64,000 nt of DNA from Thraustochytrium sp. TN22 (Eukaryota > Sar > Bigyra > Thraustochytrida > Thraustochytriidae), in NCBI GenBank assembly GCA_013306675.1, contig JABLUY010000006.1, positions 186,001 through 250,000 on the forward strand, read 5' to 3'. Positions 1 to 12,800 of this stretch are shown piece after piece; positions within the stretch are counted from its first letter, which is position 1; every line of letters starts with the position of its first letter. Under the pieces are notes generated by a model that saw nothing but the letters and a program-made list of their open reading frames with translations, was not told the origin of the DNA and made no database searches. The translations under genes were made by a program, and so were the position numbers.

Positions 1-3000
1 GGTGCTCGCCCGCGACGATGCGATTGACGCGCACCACCGGAAAATCGGGTGGCGGGTCGTATTCGTCCGCCGCCGGGATGGTTGGCGTCGTGGTCCATGC
101 CAGCATCGAGTACCAAAGCTCCAGCTTCACGCGCGTAAAGAGGAGCGGCCGCGCGTGTGGGAGCAGCTCGCCCACACGAAGCGTGCGAGCCGAAGGCCCG
201 CCCAGGCCACCACCGCCAGCAGGGGGCGGCGGACTCGCTACAAAACGCACAAGCCCAGGCGCCGCAGCGCCCTCACCCCCCAGATCCACAAGCTCCAGGA
301 AGGTTCGCGCGCGCACGTTCAGATGCAGCAGCAGCACGAAACGGGCCACGACGAGCGGGAGACCAGATGAAGCCAGGCGTCGCGCAGCGACGTTCTCCGT
401 TTCGCCGAGAGACTGAATCTCGCGAACTAGATCGTCCAGGCACACCTGCTCCGGCTCGCACGAGCGCCGGTCGCACATCTTGTTCACGAGGCGGACCAGT
501 TCCTGATCCATCTCGGCACCCTTGCCCTGGAGCGCGGCCCGGAGGGCCTCGCGCCCCAGCGAGCGCAACTCACTCCTGGATCTGGACGGTGCCCCAGCCT
601 GCTGCGGTGTCGGCACCTCTTCAACGCGCTGCACCTTGCCGTCCGCCACGAGCGTGGCAAGCTCCTTGGGTGGCCAAAAGAGCGCTTCCTCTGTGCCATC
701 CACGACGTACCACAGCGCGCCGGCTCGCGCGCCAATCACCGTCACAGGGCCGCGGTCGGTCTGCAATTTGTCGCCAGCCCGAGCAGCACCAAGATCCGCC
801 GGCGAAGCCGCCGCGCAGGCCGCAGCGTCCACGGCCAAATCCACGGGGATCCGGCCGAGCGACCAGAACCGCCGCACGCAGCCCTGGTCCGCGCGCAGGC
901 GAGCGCAGACAGTCTCCAGCACGCCTAGTGTGGTCCCATCGGGACCAGACAGGGACGAGGCGCCGGGCCCCGCGGAGCAGACGTGGCGCATGAGCGCGAC
1001 AGTCTCCGAGTATGCACGCACCTGCGCATGCGGCGCCAGCGTCTCGTAGTCGAGCGAGCGCGTGTCTTCCAGCGAGATCTTGTCGTGCGTCTTGGAGAGG
1101 CCGAAGCAGGGGAAAAATTCAATCTCCTCCGGCGAGACCTGCCCGCGCCGCCCGCTGCGGCTCTTACGACGAAGCTGGTCGAACGCGAGACCCAGGTCCA
1201 CGATGACCTGCTTGTCGCCGGTCTGGTAGTCCTTGGAGTCTTTGAAAAAGTGGAGCCGCCCGCGGTCCATGTCGAGCAGGACGCCCACAACGTCCCCGAC
1301 AGCGTAGAATGACCCATACAGCTGCTCCCCGTCCGGACCGTGCACGGCGCGGTAGTTGACAAAGCCGAAGCCGTTGCCCCAGCCGTCGCCACGAACCTCG
1401 GTACGGCGATACTTGGCAGCGCGTCCCTGTCGAGGGCGCGACCGCTCCGTGATACCGATGAGGGTGCTGCCCCACTGCATGCCCTGTACGCGGACCTCCC
1501 AGTAGTGGAGGCCGCGCGTGTAGCCTCGCGAGCCAAGTACGTGGGCGCGCTTGCCTGAGTCGGCGCCCACCCCCACGAACTCGGCCGACAGACAGTCAGA
1601 AGACACCTGGATGCCCGGGCCGGCGGACGTGGGATCCAGGCGCACAAGCTGGTGCGACGAGGCGGCGAAGCTACCCCGAAGCGCCTCCTCGGATCGAGAG
1701 CCGCTGGTCCCAAGCGACGGCTCTTCGACTTGCCCGTCTTCCTGCGCCAGAGGGTATGTGCACGCCTCCTCGCTGCCGTCGCTAAAAGTGGCCGCGCCGG
1801 CGCCTTCGCGCTGACCGAGCCGCCAACTCCCGGCAAAAGACTTTAGCGCCCTGGTCTCGCCGCGCGGAGATCGGTAGCGGAGCGTGCCCGGCCCATGCTT
1901 GAGACCAAGGCAGACCACAGAGGCCGCCGCGCGAGACGCAAGCGCCACGCACGGCGATACCGCGCGCTCCAGGAGCTGCTGAATGCTGTCCGGTCCGTCT
2001 GGTCCGCAGCAGCCCGCCTCGGTCGCGTTGACAAAGACGCGTACACGGCATTCATCCGTGTCGAGCTCCAGTGTGACCTGGTCCCCCGGCCGAAGCGGCG
2101 CGCGCAGGAGCCGCCGACTCTGCCCGCGGAACCACTGCATGCCATCCGAGGAGATACCCCATGAGTCCTCTGTCGCGCCGATGTGCTCCCGCAGCGGCGC
2201 GTCCTGTGCGCACAGGCCAAAGGCAACCTCGCCGCGCTTCAAGGAGCCCCAACTTCCCTGGACACGAAATTCCCACGCGTACGTGCCGGTTCCTTGGGCC
2301 CACACGCCCTCGTACGGGAAGCCAAAGTGCGCCGCGTGTCCCCCGCCAGGGCCGTCCGTTTCGCTGATAGGCGGCGCCGGATTGGGCGTCGTGCAGATGG
2401 CGCAGCAGCGATGCTCCAGCTCGTTGAGGAAGGTGCATGCTGGGCATGCCCAGGTTGCCATCTCCTCTTCCGCGTGGTCGTCGCTCGCCTCGCTTGAGTT
2501 CTCCACACCGGCGTCATCGTCGCTCGAACCGTCCGTCGCGTGCGGCCACGGGCCGCAGTCTAGCACCACGAGGTTCCATGAAGAGACCACGGGTCGCTGG
2601 TCCAGCACGAACGGCGGCAATCCGTGGTGGAGCCGCAGCAGATCGCACGGCGTGCGAAGAACCGTGCCCTCATCATCCACGGTCACGAGGGCAGAGACCA
2701 GCTGGGGCATGGCCCGCATCGCGGGAGACCGCGCTGAGAGGGCGGGCCAACTCGGGAGCCGACGTTGCGAAATCCAAGTTCCGTGAAGGTCGCCTTGCTC
2801 CTCGGAGCCCTCGAAGACGAGTGCTTCAAGCCACCTACGGCTGCGCCACGGTGCGCGCGTCACCTCGCTCACCGCCAGGCGCATCGGCTGTGCACCCGTG
2901 GCATCACGCGCATCCCCAAGTCGACCTCGAAGTTGACACACGATCGGCTGCCCGTCTTCCGTGCAATCTAAGCGGCCTGACAGCTCTCCACCGCCGCCAG

Positions 3001-3821
3001 CAAGCCGAAGCGTCATGCGAAATGGCAGGTGCCCGCGGAGAAAGTCGGCAGCAACGGCCGGCACCGCGTTCGACGCGAGGTCCAGCGTGTCCACATCCCA
3101 TAGGATGACGCCCGTGAAGGCAGCGCCCTCGATGAGGTACACCAGGTGTGGAGCCACAGTGTCACCGGCAGCGAACGCTTCCGCCGCCGTAGGCTTCGCG
3201 TCATTCTCAGGCTCCGCGTCATCTTTCGTAAGGTGGCCTGGCAATGCAACAATCCGCGCAGGACCGCGCAGGACACCCACCTGCCGGTGGTGGCGCGCCT
3301 CCACGACCGTGAGGGGGCAGTCGCCCTGGGACACGTCGGAAGCATTCTCGCCGAGATGCGCAAAATCCCAGCACGCGAGGCAGCTATCCAGAAGCGGATC
3401 CTCTTCGCCAGCAATGCGGTCCATCGGTCGCGCAGCGTAAACGGTGGAGAGATTCTTGACGCTGCTGGCAATCTGCGCGGAGTCCATCGCTTCCTTCCAG
3501 ACGCAGAGACGGCCCAACTGGCCCTCAAAGGAGCGGCCTTCGGGCGTGCCAATGGACTGCACGTTAAGACCGGCCAGACTGCTTCGCAACATAATCGTAC
3601 CGCGAAGCGCGCCGTTCGCATAGGCTAGCACATGCACGTCCGGGGTGCTCGCGCGCGGGGTTGGGGAGGCAGAGAAGCCGCGGGCCTTGGAGCTCTTAAG
3701 GAACTGCAAATACGCGTCTGTGCCCGACGCCGCCATCTCAAAGGCACCCTCTGACAAGTAGCTCTCGCCGTCGTCGTGCCGGTCATGCCGGAGTCGTCGG
3801 TGGTTCTTTCCATCAACCTCG

Positions 3822-3853
<32 letters not shown>

Positions 3854-6800
3854 CTCGTCCTCCTCGTCCTCCTCGTCCTCGTTGTCTTCGTCTCCACCGC
3901 CGTCCTCATCCCCCTCTTCCCCCGTGCGCGTCCAATTCGAGGACACGATCTCGTCCTCCGCGTAGTCCTCGTCCTGAGTGATCTCTCCGTCGTCAAATGC
4001 CGGGTCCTCCGAGTAAGACTCGCGGCGGAGCGGCGGCGGTGCGCCCTCGGCCACAGACGCGGCACGCTGCTCCTTTTGCAGGCTTCGCACGGCAGTCTCG
4101 ACCGGGTAGTCGGCGCAAACGAAGGTAAGTAAGGTCCAGGATAATGTATCGGCGACATCAGCGTCCTCCAGCTCGAAGCCGAATGGGCAGAGCTTACCAC
4201 TAGCCAGCCGCAGCGCAGGACCATGCTTCCCCACAACGAGCTGCATGCCTTGTGAGCGCTGAAGGCCGCCCAAAAGGACCTGCGGCTCGCCGTTGTCGGG
4301 AAGCGTGCGCTTCGATCGCACCCACACGCTCACAGTCCAAGGCGGCCGCAGGGCGCCAAGTGGTTGGCCGTCCACTGTGCGGAGCTCCACGTGACCGCCT
4401 TGGCCCAGTTGCAGGGCAGAAGGCTTCCATGCAAGCAAACTCGAGCCAGCCAGCGACGCGTACTGCTCGAGCTTCGCGACGAACTGCAGGAGAGCCTGGC
4501 AGAAGCTAGTCGGCGACGGCACGGCCGCCTCGCGATGCGCGATGAGGCGCGATGCGAGCGCCACGAGGCGAGCCCTGGGCAGCTGAACCAGCATGCGCGA
4601 GAGCACGTAAGCTCGCGAATCGGCGTTCTCAATGCTTGCGGCGGCGTCCAGAAAGTCGGCCAGCACCGCGAGCGCGCTGATCTTGATGCGTGCCGACGGG
4701 GAGCGCAGCGCTGACCGCCATACCGAGAAGAGGGCGAGATGGAGGTCACCACCGAGGGGCGCAATGCTGAGCAGCTGCGCCGTGGCCCAATCCACAAACC
4801 ACAGAAGCTCCTCGCCACTGTCGCTCAAGGAGCGCCCCCCGCGACTGGTTGTGGCGGAGTCAACGACACCCAGCTGCGCGTCGATGAAGACGTCCGCTGA
4901 GGTCGCCTGCCGCAGCGCCTCCTGCACGCTGTGCACGAGCGCACTGACAAAGCCCGGGCTGTCTCGAATGCGTTGTGCCACAACGGCGTGCACGCTGTGC
5001 GGAATGCTCCAGAGCTTTGCGCCAGGATCGGAAGTGATGGCCCGCAAGATGTCCAGGCCGTAGAGCGGGAAATGTTGGAAGCCCTCCATGACTAGGAGCT
5101 CCACGAGTCGCGCCTCGCGCGCCAATGACTCCGGGAGCGCCGGGGCGTTCCGAGCCAGAGAGCGCAGGACCAAGGCCCGCGCCTGAAGCGAGGTGCCAAC
5201 CTGCAGGAGGTAGCGCAGCTCCTCGAAGAGCTCCGCCAGCGAGTAGCTCTCCAACAAGTGTCGATAGGACGCGCGCGAGTCGGCGCAGGGGCCCCAGTGG
5301 CGCCGCGCCGCGCGCTGCAGCTCCGAGCTTTCGCGAAGTCGGCTGGCGCGCAGCTTTGAGCCGCGCGAGCGCCTGCCGGTCCCGGTCCCGGTTCCGGTGC
5401 CACTGCCACTGCCACCACCGCGCGCCGCACCCCCGCCGACCTTGGCGCGGTTGTCCCAGGCTGAAAAGTCCGTGCGGCCAGCGCTTTCCTCTGTATCGCT
5501 GGTCAAGCCATCCATCTCGAGGTAGTCCTCCTCGACCACTGCAGGCTCCGTGCAGAGGTGCGCGCCCTCAGCATTCTCGTGGGATGGGGTCTCTGTCTCA
5601 CTGCCGCGGTCCGGCTCATTCGCGGTCTCGCCATCACTGCCGGACTTGCCGCTGCGATCCGCGTCCGTCATGAAGACGTCACCCTCCGCGTCGGCCATGT
5701 CCACATCCACGTCCTCCTCATCCTCGTCCTGGCCGCTTCGTGCAGTGTGCTCGCCCTCGCTAGCACTCAATTCCTCCTCGTCCTCATCCTCTTCGTGCTG
5801 CTGCTGCTGCTGCGATAGCGCGAGCGCGATGCGCTCGTCCAGGTCGTCACCGTGGGAGCAAATGTAGGTGATCGCGGACGTCACGTCAAGCCCGTTCCTC
5901 TCCAGTGCGAAGACCGCCCAGCGCCGCGGGAACCCCATATCCATGAGCATGACGATGCGGTCCTCCGGAATGGCGGCTCGGCGGCTCGCACGTGACCGAC
6001 GGTTCGTCGCGGCGCCTGTGCTGGTGTTTGCGTCCTGGCGCCGCCGCGGCGGGGTCCTATCGCGTGTGGCCAACGGCGCTGTGCGCGTGGGTGCAACGAA
6101 CGCGGTGGTCTTCTTCACATCCGCGGTTTCGGACGAGCCGGAGGCGTCCGCATCGCCGGGCACTGACGGCTTGCTGCGCGCGCGCTTGTCCTTGTGGCTG
6201 CGGAAGAGCTCGTCCATAACGATGGAAACGCGCTCAGCGACCACCTCAGAGTCCACAAGCTGAAAGGGCTCTGCGTCCACCTCAGTAATGTCGAGGAGCG
6301 CCACCAAGGCGTCGCAGTCGGGCCAGCAGTCCAAGACGTCCGAGTGTGCGTCGAGAAGCGCCTGGAGCGTGAAGTAGACGACAAGCCCCTGCTGTACGCA
6401 GGTAGTGGCCATGACGCGGTCCGCGAGTCGAGGCCGCAGCACGTAGTCGTTCTCCGTATCCTGCACCTTGACCCAGCGCGCATGCTTCGTGGCCTCGTCG
6501 GAGGCTTTGGCATCCGCCAGGCGCACCCACGACGCGGAGCGTGCCTCTGCCACGATGGAATCGGGCGCATCCAGGACGCCCACGCGTCGCGCCGTGTCCG
6601 TGGGCGCCTCCTTGACCTCGACGGTCTGCTTGGTGTGTTGCGAAAACTCAAAGAGGCGGGTCCAGGCAGGATTCTCCCACGGACGTAGCGGGGCCGCCAC
6701 CTCGAGCAGACGGTGGAGAGTCTGTAGGAGCGGCGAGGACGGCTCGAAGTGGAAGACATTCGCATCACGACGAGTGAAGACGTCCTCGGCAGCCACGGTG

Positions 6801-9800
6801 ATGCCCTGCTGACTCAGGGGAGTCTCCGCATCGGCGCTTGGCCAGATCCGGCGCCATAGACTGACCTTTTCAGCATCGGCGAGCGACTTTGCCGACTGGC
6901 CGGTCCACTGCACATGGTAGGTCGCGACGCGATCCGTCTGCGCCTGGAGGATCTCCTGCATTGGATCAACCGTGTGGACCTGTGCGCCTGGCGCCAGAGC
7001 GAAGAGGGAGCCCGAAATGACTGCCACGGCCGCAATGCAGGGCGCAAGCGCCTCGTGCATCTCGTTAGGTCCGGACGGTTCGGAGTAAATGGTCTCCCCG
7101 TCATCCTCAGCCTCGGCGCTCCTACCACTACCGTTCGCAGCGCTCTGCTGCTGTGGCACCAGAAGGGCATCGATGTTCTCCTCAATCGCGCGACGTAGTA
7201 CGTCGTGCACCTGACGGCGCCAGCGCGGGTGCGCCTGCAGAGCGCGCAACGTTTTGACGGCCTCCACGGCAGTCAGGTACGTCGCAGCAGCGCCGTTTGA
7301 CGCGGCGAACGAGGACGATTCGCGCGGGACAAGGGCGGCGACCACGAGCTCAAAGAAGAAGGCCTCTGCGTGCACCGCTTCGACACCTTCAAAGACAGCG
7401 TCATCCGGATCCAGGAGCGGAAGCATCTTGCGGAAGATGCGAAAGACGTTTTGCTGTACAGGGAGCGGACCATGGCGGCACAGATTACCGAGAACCGTAA
7501 GCCAGGCGGGCGAACCGATCTGGCGGCGACACGATGGGTACGTGCAAGTGGCGAGCAGGACAGCGGTGATCTCTGTCATGTGAAGGCGTGCCTCCTCTTC
7601 TTGTGCGTCGCTGGTGACGACGCTGCTTTGGGCCCCAGCAAGTGCCAAGGCGCCCGCGGAGTCCGCGAGGGCTTCCACAGCTGTGGAGATCTCGTGCAGG
7701 AGCAGGTTAAAGACCGATGTGTTGAGGGACTGGGGGCCAGAGCGCATTCGGCCCCAGTGCAGGGGGCGCGCGAAGCCGCGGCCAGCGCTGGGCGCGGGCC
7801 CAGCAAGCTGCCGCGACGCGGCGACCTGGGAGCACAGGAGGTAAAAGGCTTTCATCGCCGCGCGCCCCACGAGCTGGTGGTCGACGAACGCTCGTGAGGT
7901 TCCGCCCGCTGCATCGTCCTCGGCGGAGGGCGGCTCCGTAACGGCGGGTGTGGCCGGCGTGTGCGCCGGCCCTGACGGCAAAGGTAGCCGAGGCGGTGCC
8001 GGCGCCGGCGCCAGCGCCGATGCGGCCCATGAGCCAGACCCTGCTTCACTGACCGCGTCAGTGGCCGAGCCCGTCTCGTCGCGTCCAGCGAGATGCTCTT
8101 CCTCCTCCTCTTGATCGGCAGAGGCGCGCATGGCCTCCCGGCTGGCCTCCATCATGCGATGAAGCATCTCCAGTAGCGACGTGCGGCCGAGCAACTCATG
8201 GTCGACAGGCGCCAGTTTGACGCCGAGAGCGTCGAGGAGCTCAAGCTGGAGACCAGCCACCTGCTGCACAGGGAAGACCGCAGTGGCCTGCAGCAACTCC
8301 GCCAGCGCGCAGCCGAGTCTGTCGAAGGCCGCGTGCAAGCTGGCAAGTGACTCCTCGCCGGCAGGTGCCAGCGCGTCGAGGTAATGCCAGGTCGGCGTGT
8401 TGGCGTCCACGGCGCCGTCGCGCCAGTTGCGGAGCGCCGTGGACAGCGGCAGAAGCATGGCGCAGTGCAGCGGCAGCGTTGTGGCGGAAAGTGGCAGCGC
8501 GCGGAGCGCTTGCGCAATCGCCCTCATGCCTCTCGCGCGCGTCCGTGCGCATGCACGCAACGCCATGAGGTGTTCATGCAGACGAGTCACAGTCAACGAG
8601 CTGGACGAGCCAACGACCTCGTGGTAGAAGCTCGTGATGAGCGAGAGCGTAGCCTGGAAGGCATCGTGGCCGGCCGCAGCGTTCGTACCATGCAAAAAGA
8701 CGATCGTCCCGGCCGCGGCTTGCGGGCGCAAGGACGAGGACGAGGATGCGAGGTTCCCAAGCGATCGGGACCGCGCCAGGAAGCGATCTCTGCCGTCCAT
8801 GCCGCCGCCCATGCCGCCGCCCATGCCGCCGCCCATGCCGCCGTGGTGTTCCGGCAAAGAGTTTGCCGGAGCGAGCATAGCGCCGTCGTCGGGTGAGGGA
8901 CGCACGCGCGTCTGCAGGCTGGACGCCGGCCGGCTGAGCACGGGCGGCAGGCCAACCTCGTCGCGGAAGGCCGCCAGCGCTACCGTCGGCACATGGACCT
9001 CGCCCGGCACGGGCTGCATGGCAGGCTGCAGGTCGAGCAGCAGCGTGAAAGCCTGTTGCAGCGTGCGAGCGTACGCCCCGCTGCCAGCGGTCGCGGAGGG
9101 CGCCGAAGCGGGCTGCGCCGCGCTCTCGCGGAGCTGACGGGTCAACCAGGCGCGTGTCTCAAAGGCAGTGCGCCAAATCGTGAGCAGCTCCGGGTGCGGG
9201 CGCACGTGGTCTTGCTCCGTCTCGGGACACTCCGCGAGGTCTTGCGCCATCTGCAGAGCCACATGGAGCCACCCAGTGTGGTAGAGCATGGCAGCGATGA
9301 GCGCGTTCGTCGTATGCGACATCTCCGCCCCCACCGACGACGGGCCCCGGGCGCGGCTCGCGTGAAAGTTGAGGTGCCTGGCCATCCATTGGTGGAGCGC
9401 TCGCGACGGCCCGACTTCCTGGACGAAGTCGGCGATGGCATCCGGCAGCGCCGCAGCCTGCGCGGCGTGCGGGTCTGCGTCTGGCTCGGCATAAACGTCG
9501 CGGAAGATCTCCAGACGCGCACCTAGGCCAGGTCCCTGCGCACTTGTGCTGAGCAGGCAGCTGCTGCTGCGCAGACCGCGCACGAAGAGACCCGACGCCG
9601 CCCAGCGCGCAACATCATCGCTGGTCTCGACGGCGCCATCGTCCCCATCGATTTCCTCGTTCAATGTTGCGGCCGGAGTGAGGGGTGGATCCATGCTGAT
9701 CTCGGCGCCGGACAGTTTGCCGAGCGCCGCGCAGAGAAGCATTGAGGTGTCTGAGACCTCCTTGCCCACAGAGGCTTTCAGGAACCAAGCCAGGATCCTC

Positions 9801-12800
9801 TGGAGGTGGCCACGCAGTCGCGTGCCCCAGGCTGCATCGCGGACCGTCGGCCAGAGCAGGATCCAGGCGACGGGCGGGCCGAGGATCGAGGCGACGTCGG
9901 CACTCGAGAGCTGCCCGAGGCTGGACGCGACGTCGGACACGACAGTGTCGATGACTTCGCGCACGGACAGCCGAAGGGCGGCCTTCTCGTTGAGCTCGCG
10001 GCTGAGTTTGGCTTCGTCCAGGAGCCAGTGGCCCTGCGCCGTGGCCCCTGTGGACGACGCGCAAAAGCGCGCGGAGTCGCCCTCTTCGTAGGTACAGATA
10101 GCCGGGTAGACACACCCATCGCGGGATGCGTCAAAGAAGCCTTCTGGGAGCTCAAAGGTCCCGAGGTGTTTGGCGCCACCGCCGCCGCCGCCGCCCCCGC
10201 CGCCGCCGCCAGCGCCGCCCCCGCCGCCGCCGCCGCTCGCGAGGTCCACAGCCTGATCTGTGATAGCCAGGCCAAGCGTGCAGGCGTCCGTGTCGAGCGT
10301 GAGCTGCACGGTGGCGCCGGATGCAATTTCCAGCCGTGAAAAGGCGCCCCGTCGCCGCACTTTAGCATCGTAGTAAATGTCACCGGCAAGCAGGAAGCCG
10401 TAGCTACGGCGGTCGTTTCCCAGAAAACTGTCGACGCGCATCCCCTTGCCGGCCAAGCCCACAAACATGTGGCCACGGCTGTTGCAGCTGAGAATGTTCA
10501 CCTTCCAAGAGTGTGTGCCGGAGCGCTCCGTGTAGCCGGCGCTTGAGATCACAGTGGACCAGGTCTTCTTCTGCCGCTGGACGCACGTGACACCGTCGCG
10601 CTGGATCTCAACCAGTGGGGACGAAGCAGCTGGATCAAGGCGGATCGAGCGGTCGCTTCCGGTCGCAAGTGATGTGCCCGCCGCCTCGCTGCGCCCATTC
10701 TGTGCCGTGGGTGCTGCCGCGGCATCCCACCACGCCACAGGCTCGTCGGCGTCCGAAACCGCCGGCATATTCGCCCTCCCCAGCATCTCTTCCTCCGTTT
10801 CGCCCTCCCCACCCGCGTCCTCCTTGCCTGGTCCCTCTGCCTCGACGCTGGTGATGGTCGAGGCGGAAGAACCTGAGCCCGCGCGGCTGAGCACGCGCTT
10901 GCGATCGCGGTCGCGCGAACGAAACGCAGTGTACAGGAACTCCTCGACGAGGGTCCGCGAGTCTGCCGAGACGGCCCGTGATGCCGCCGCAGGACTACTG
11001 GAGGAGGTCTCGCCGCAGATGCGCCTGTGAATGAAAGAGTAAATGGCGCGAAGGAACTGAGCGGCGGCCTGTGCGCGAGCACGCCGCGTGCCGTGCTTGC
11101 CGGCGCCGCCCCGCACACCTGTCAGGACAATCTGCACGAGCCTCGCGGTTCCCTTTTGCACGGCTCCTCCTGCATGTGACGAGGAGGCGCCTGCGAGAGG
11201 AGCCAGGGGCGGCGATCTTGCAGTCGCCACAGCTGGAACAGGCCCCACCCGGTCAGCCTCGCCGCCGGCGCCGGCGTCGAGCACCGCTGTGCCCTCCTCG
11301 AAAACCTCATTTCCAGGGTCGATGACGATCTGGCCCGAGGCGACACGCGCGTAAAGGTCGCTGTAAAAGTCCGTCACGCGCGCACTTGTCTCCGCCTTGC
11401 TGACGACGATCTCGTTGCGGTTGAGGTCGTGCTCCTCAAGCCACTGCGACGGCGCAACGAGCTTCATGTAACGCACAACCTCTCGCTTCGTAAGCTGCGC
11501 CGCGTCAGTCGGGTCGAAGTTGGCCGCTGCCGCGGCAGCAGCGGCAGACACCGTGGAGTGCCTGCTCTGCAGCGACGTGCGCACGAGCTCGACAGGCCAG
11601 CGCAGTAGCCGGTGGCCCGGCGAGACCTCCTCTTCCGTGGCCCGCGAAGGACTCGTCGCACGCGCGGCGGTCGCCACGGCGCCGATGCGGTCCGCAGCTT
11701 CGGTCGCAAAAAGGTTCACAAAGGCGACGAGGTCGGCTTGGTTGGCCGTGAGGCGCTTGCACGTAAGGACAAGAAGATCCTCCCGGTCACGGTCGGCACG
11801 CGGCACGAGCGTGGCGGCCGCCGGTGGCACAGGCGCGTCCACAGCAAAGAGCGCAGTAAGGAGCCTGCGCTGGTCCTCAATGTCGGCATAGAAGATGGCG
11901 ACGCCCTCGCCTATGCACGCAAGCGCTGCGGACCGGACCGCGTCGCAGACACTGCTTGGAAGCCGTGTTGCGCGGTCCACTATGCGCAATACAACAGCCC
12001 GCAGCTTGAGGACGTGCGGCTCGCCGAAGCCGTGAGCGGATCGCGCGGCATCCTTGGATGGAAGGCCGAGGCCAACGCTGGCCGGGTCGATGGATCCCGC
12101 AACGAGCGCGGAAAGGTTGTCGCGGAGCAGGTCCAGAGACGCGATGAGCATCCAGGCCGTCTCGGCCGCAGGGCGGCCAGCCTCCATGAGGGCGAGAAGC
12201 TCGCGCAAGAGCGAGTGCAGCAGGAGAAAAGTGTGTACATGTGGCTGCACGCTGCAGCGGGGCGGCTCGACCTTGATGCCCCCGGCTGCCAGGCGTGCCT
12301 CATGTTCGCGAAAGCTGGACGCGAGGCGGACGAGGTGGCCGAGTGCGTGCAACGTGGTCGCGGCAAGACGGCGGGCGGCGACCGGTGCGCTGAAAGACTT
12401 GGGCTCGACGGCAAGTTCCTTGTCCAGGGCCGCAGCGGCGCCCAGCACGGGCTGCTTGGTCGTCGTCTCGCTCGCCGCCGCAGCGGCGGTGCTGGCAGGT
12501 ACCATGGGCAGCAGCATGTCGCCCGGGCCGTCGGTGGCGGCAGAGTCTACAGCAGCAGCAGAAGCGGCGAGCGCAGATACGTGGTGCGTGTCCATACGTG
12601 CGGTGCCCCAAAGATCCCACCACGTGTGCAGCTGCAGGTCGCCGTCACCAGAGCGAAAAAGGCGGCGGCCGCAGGCCTCGTCGGCGCGCAGTCGCATGAG
12701 GAGTTGGGAGATAGCGGGGCCGTCCACGTGCATGTCTCGGGACGCTTGCGGCGCTCGGTCGCGCGGGCCAATACCCCGTTTCCAGACGCGAATGTCCGCG

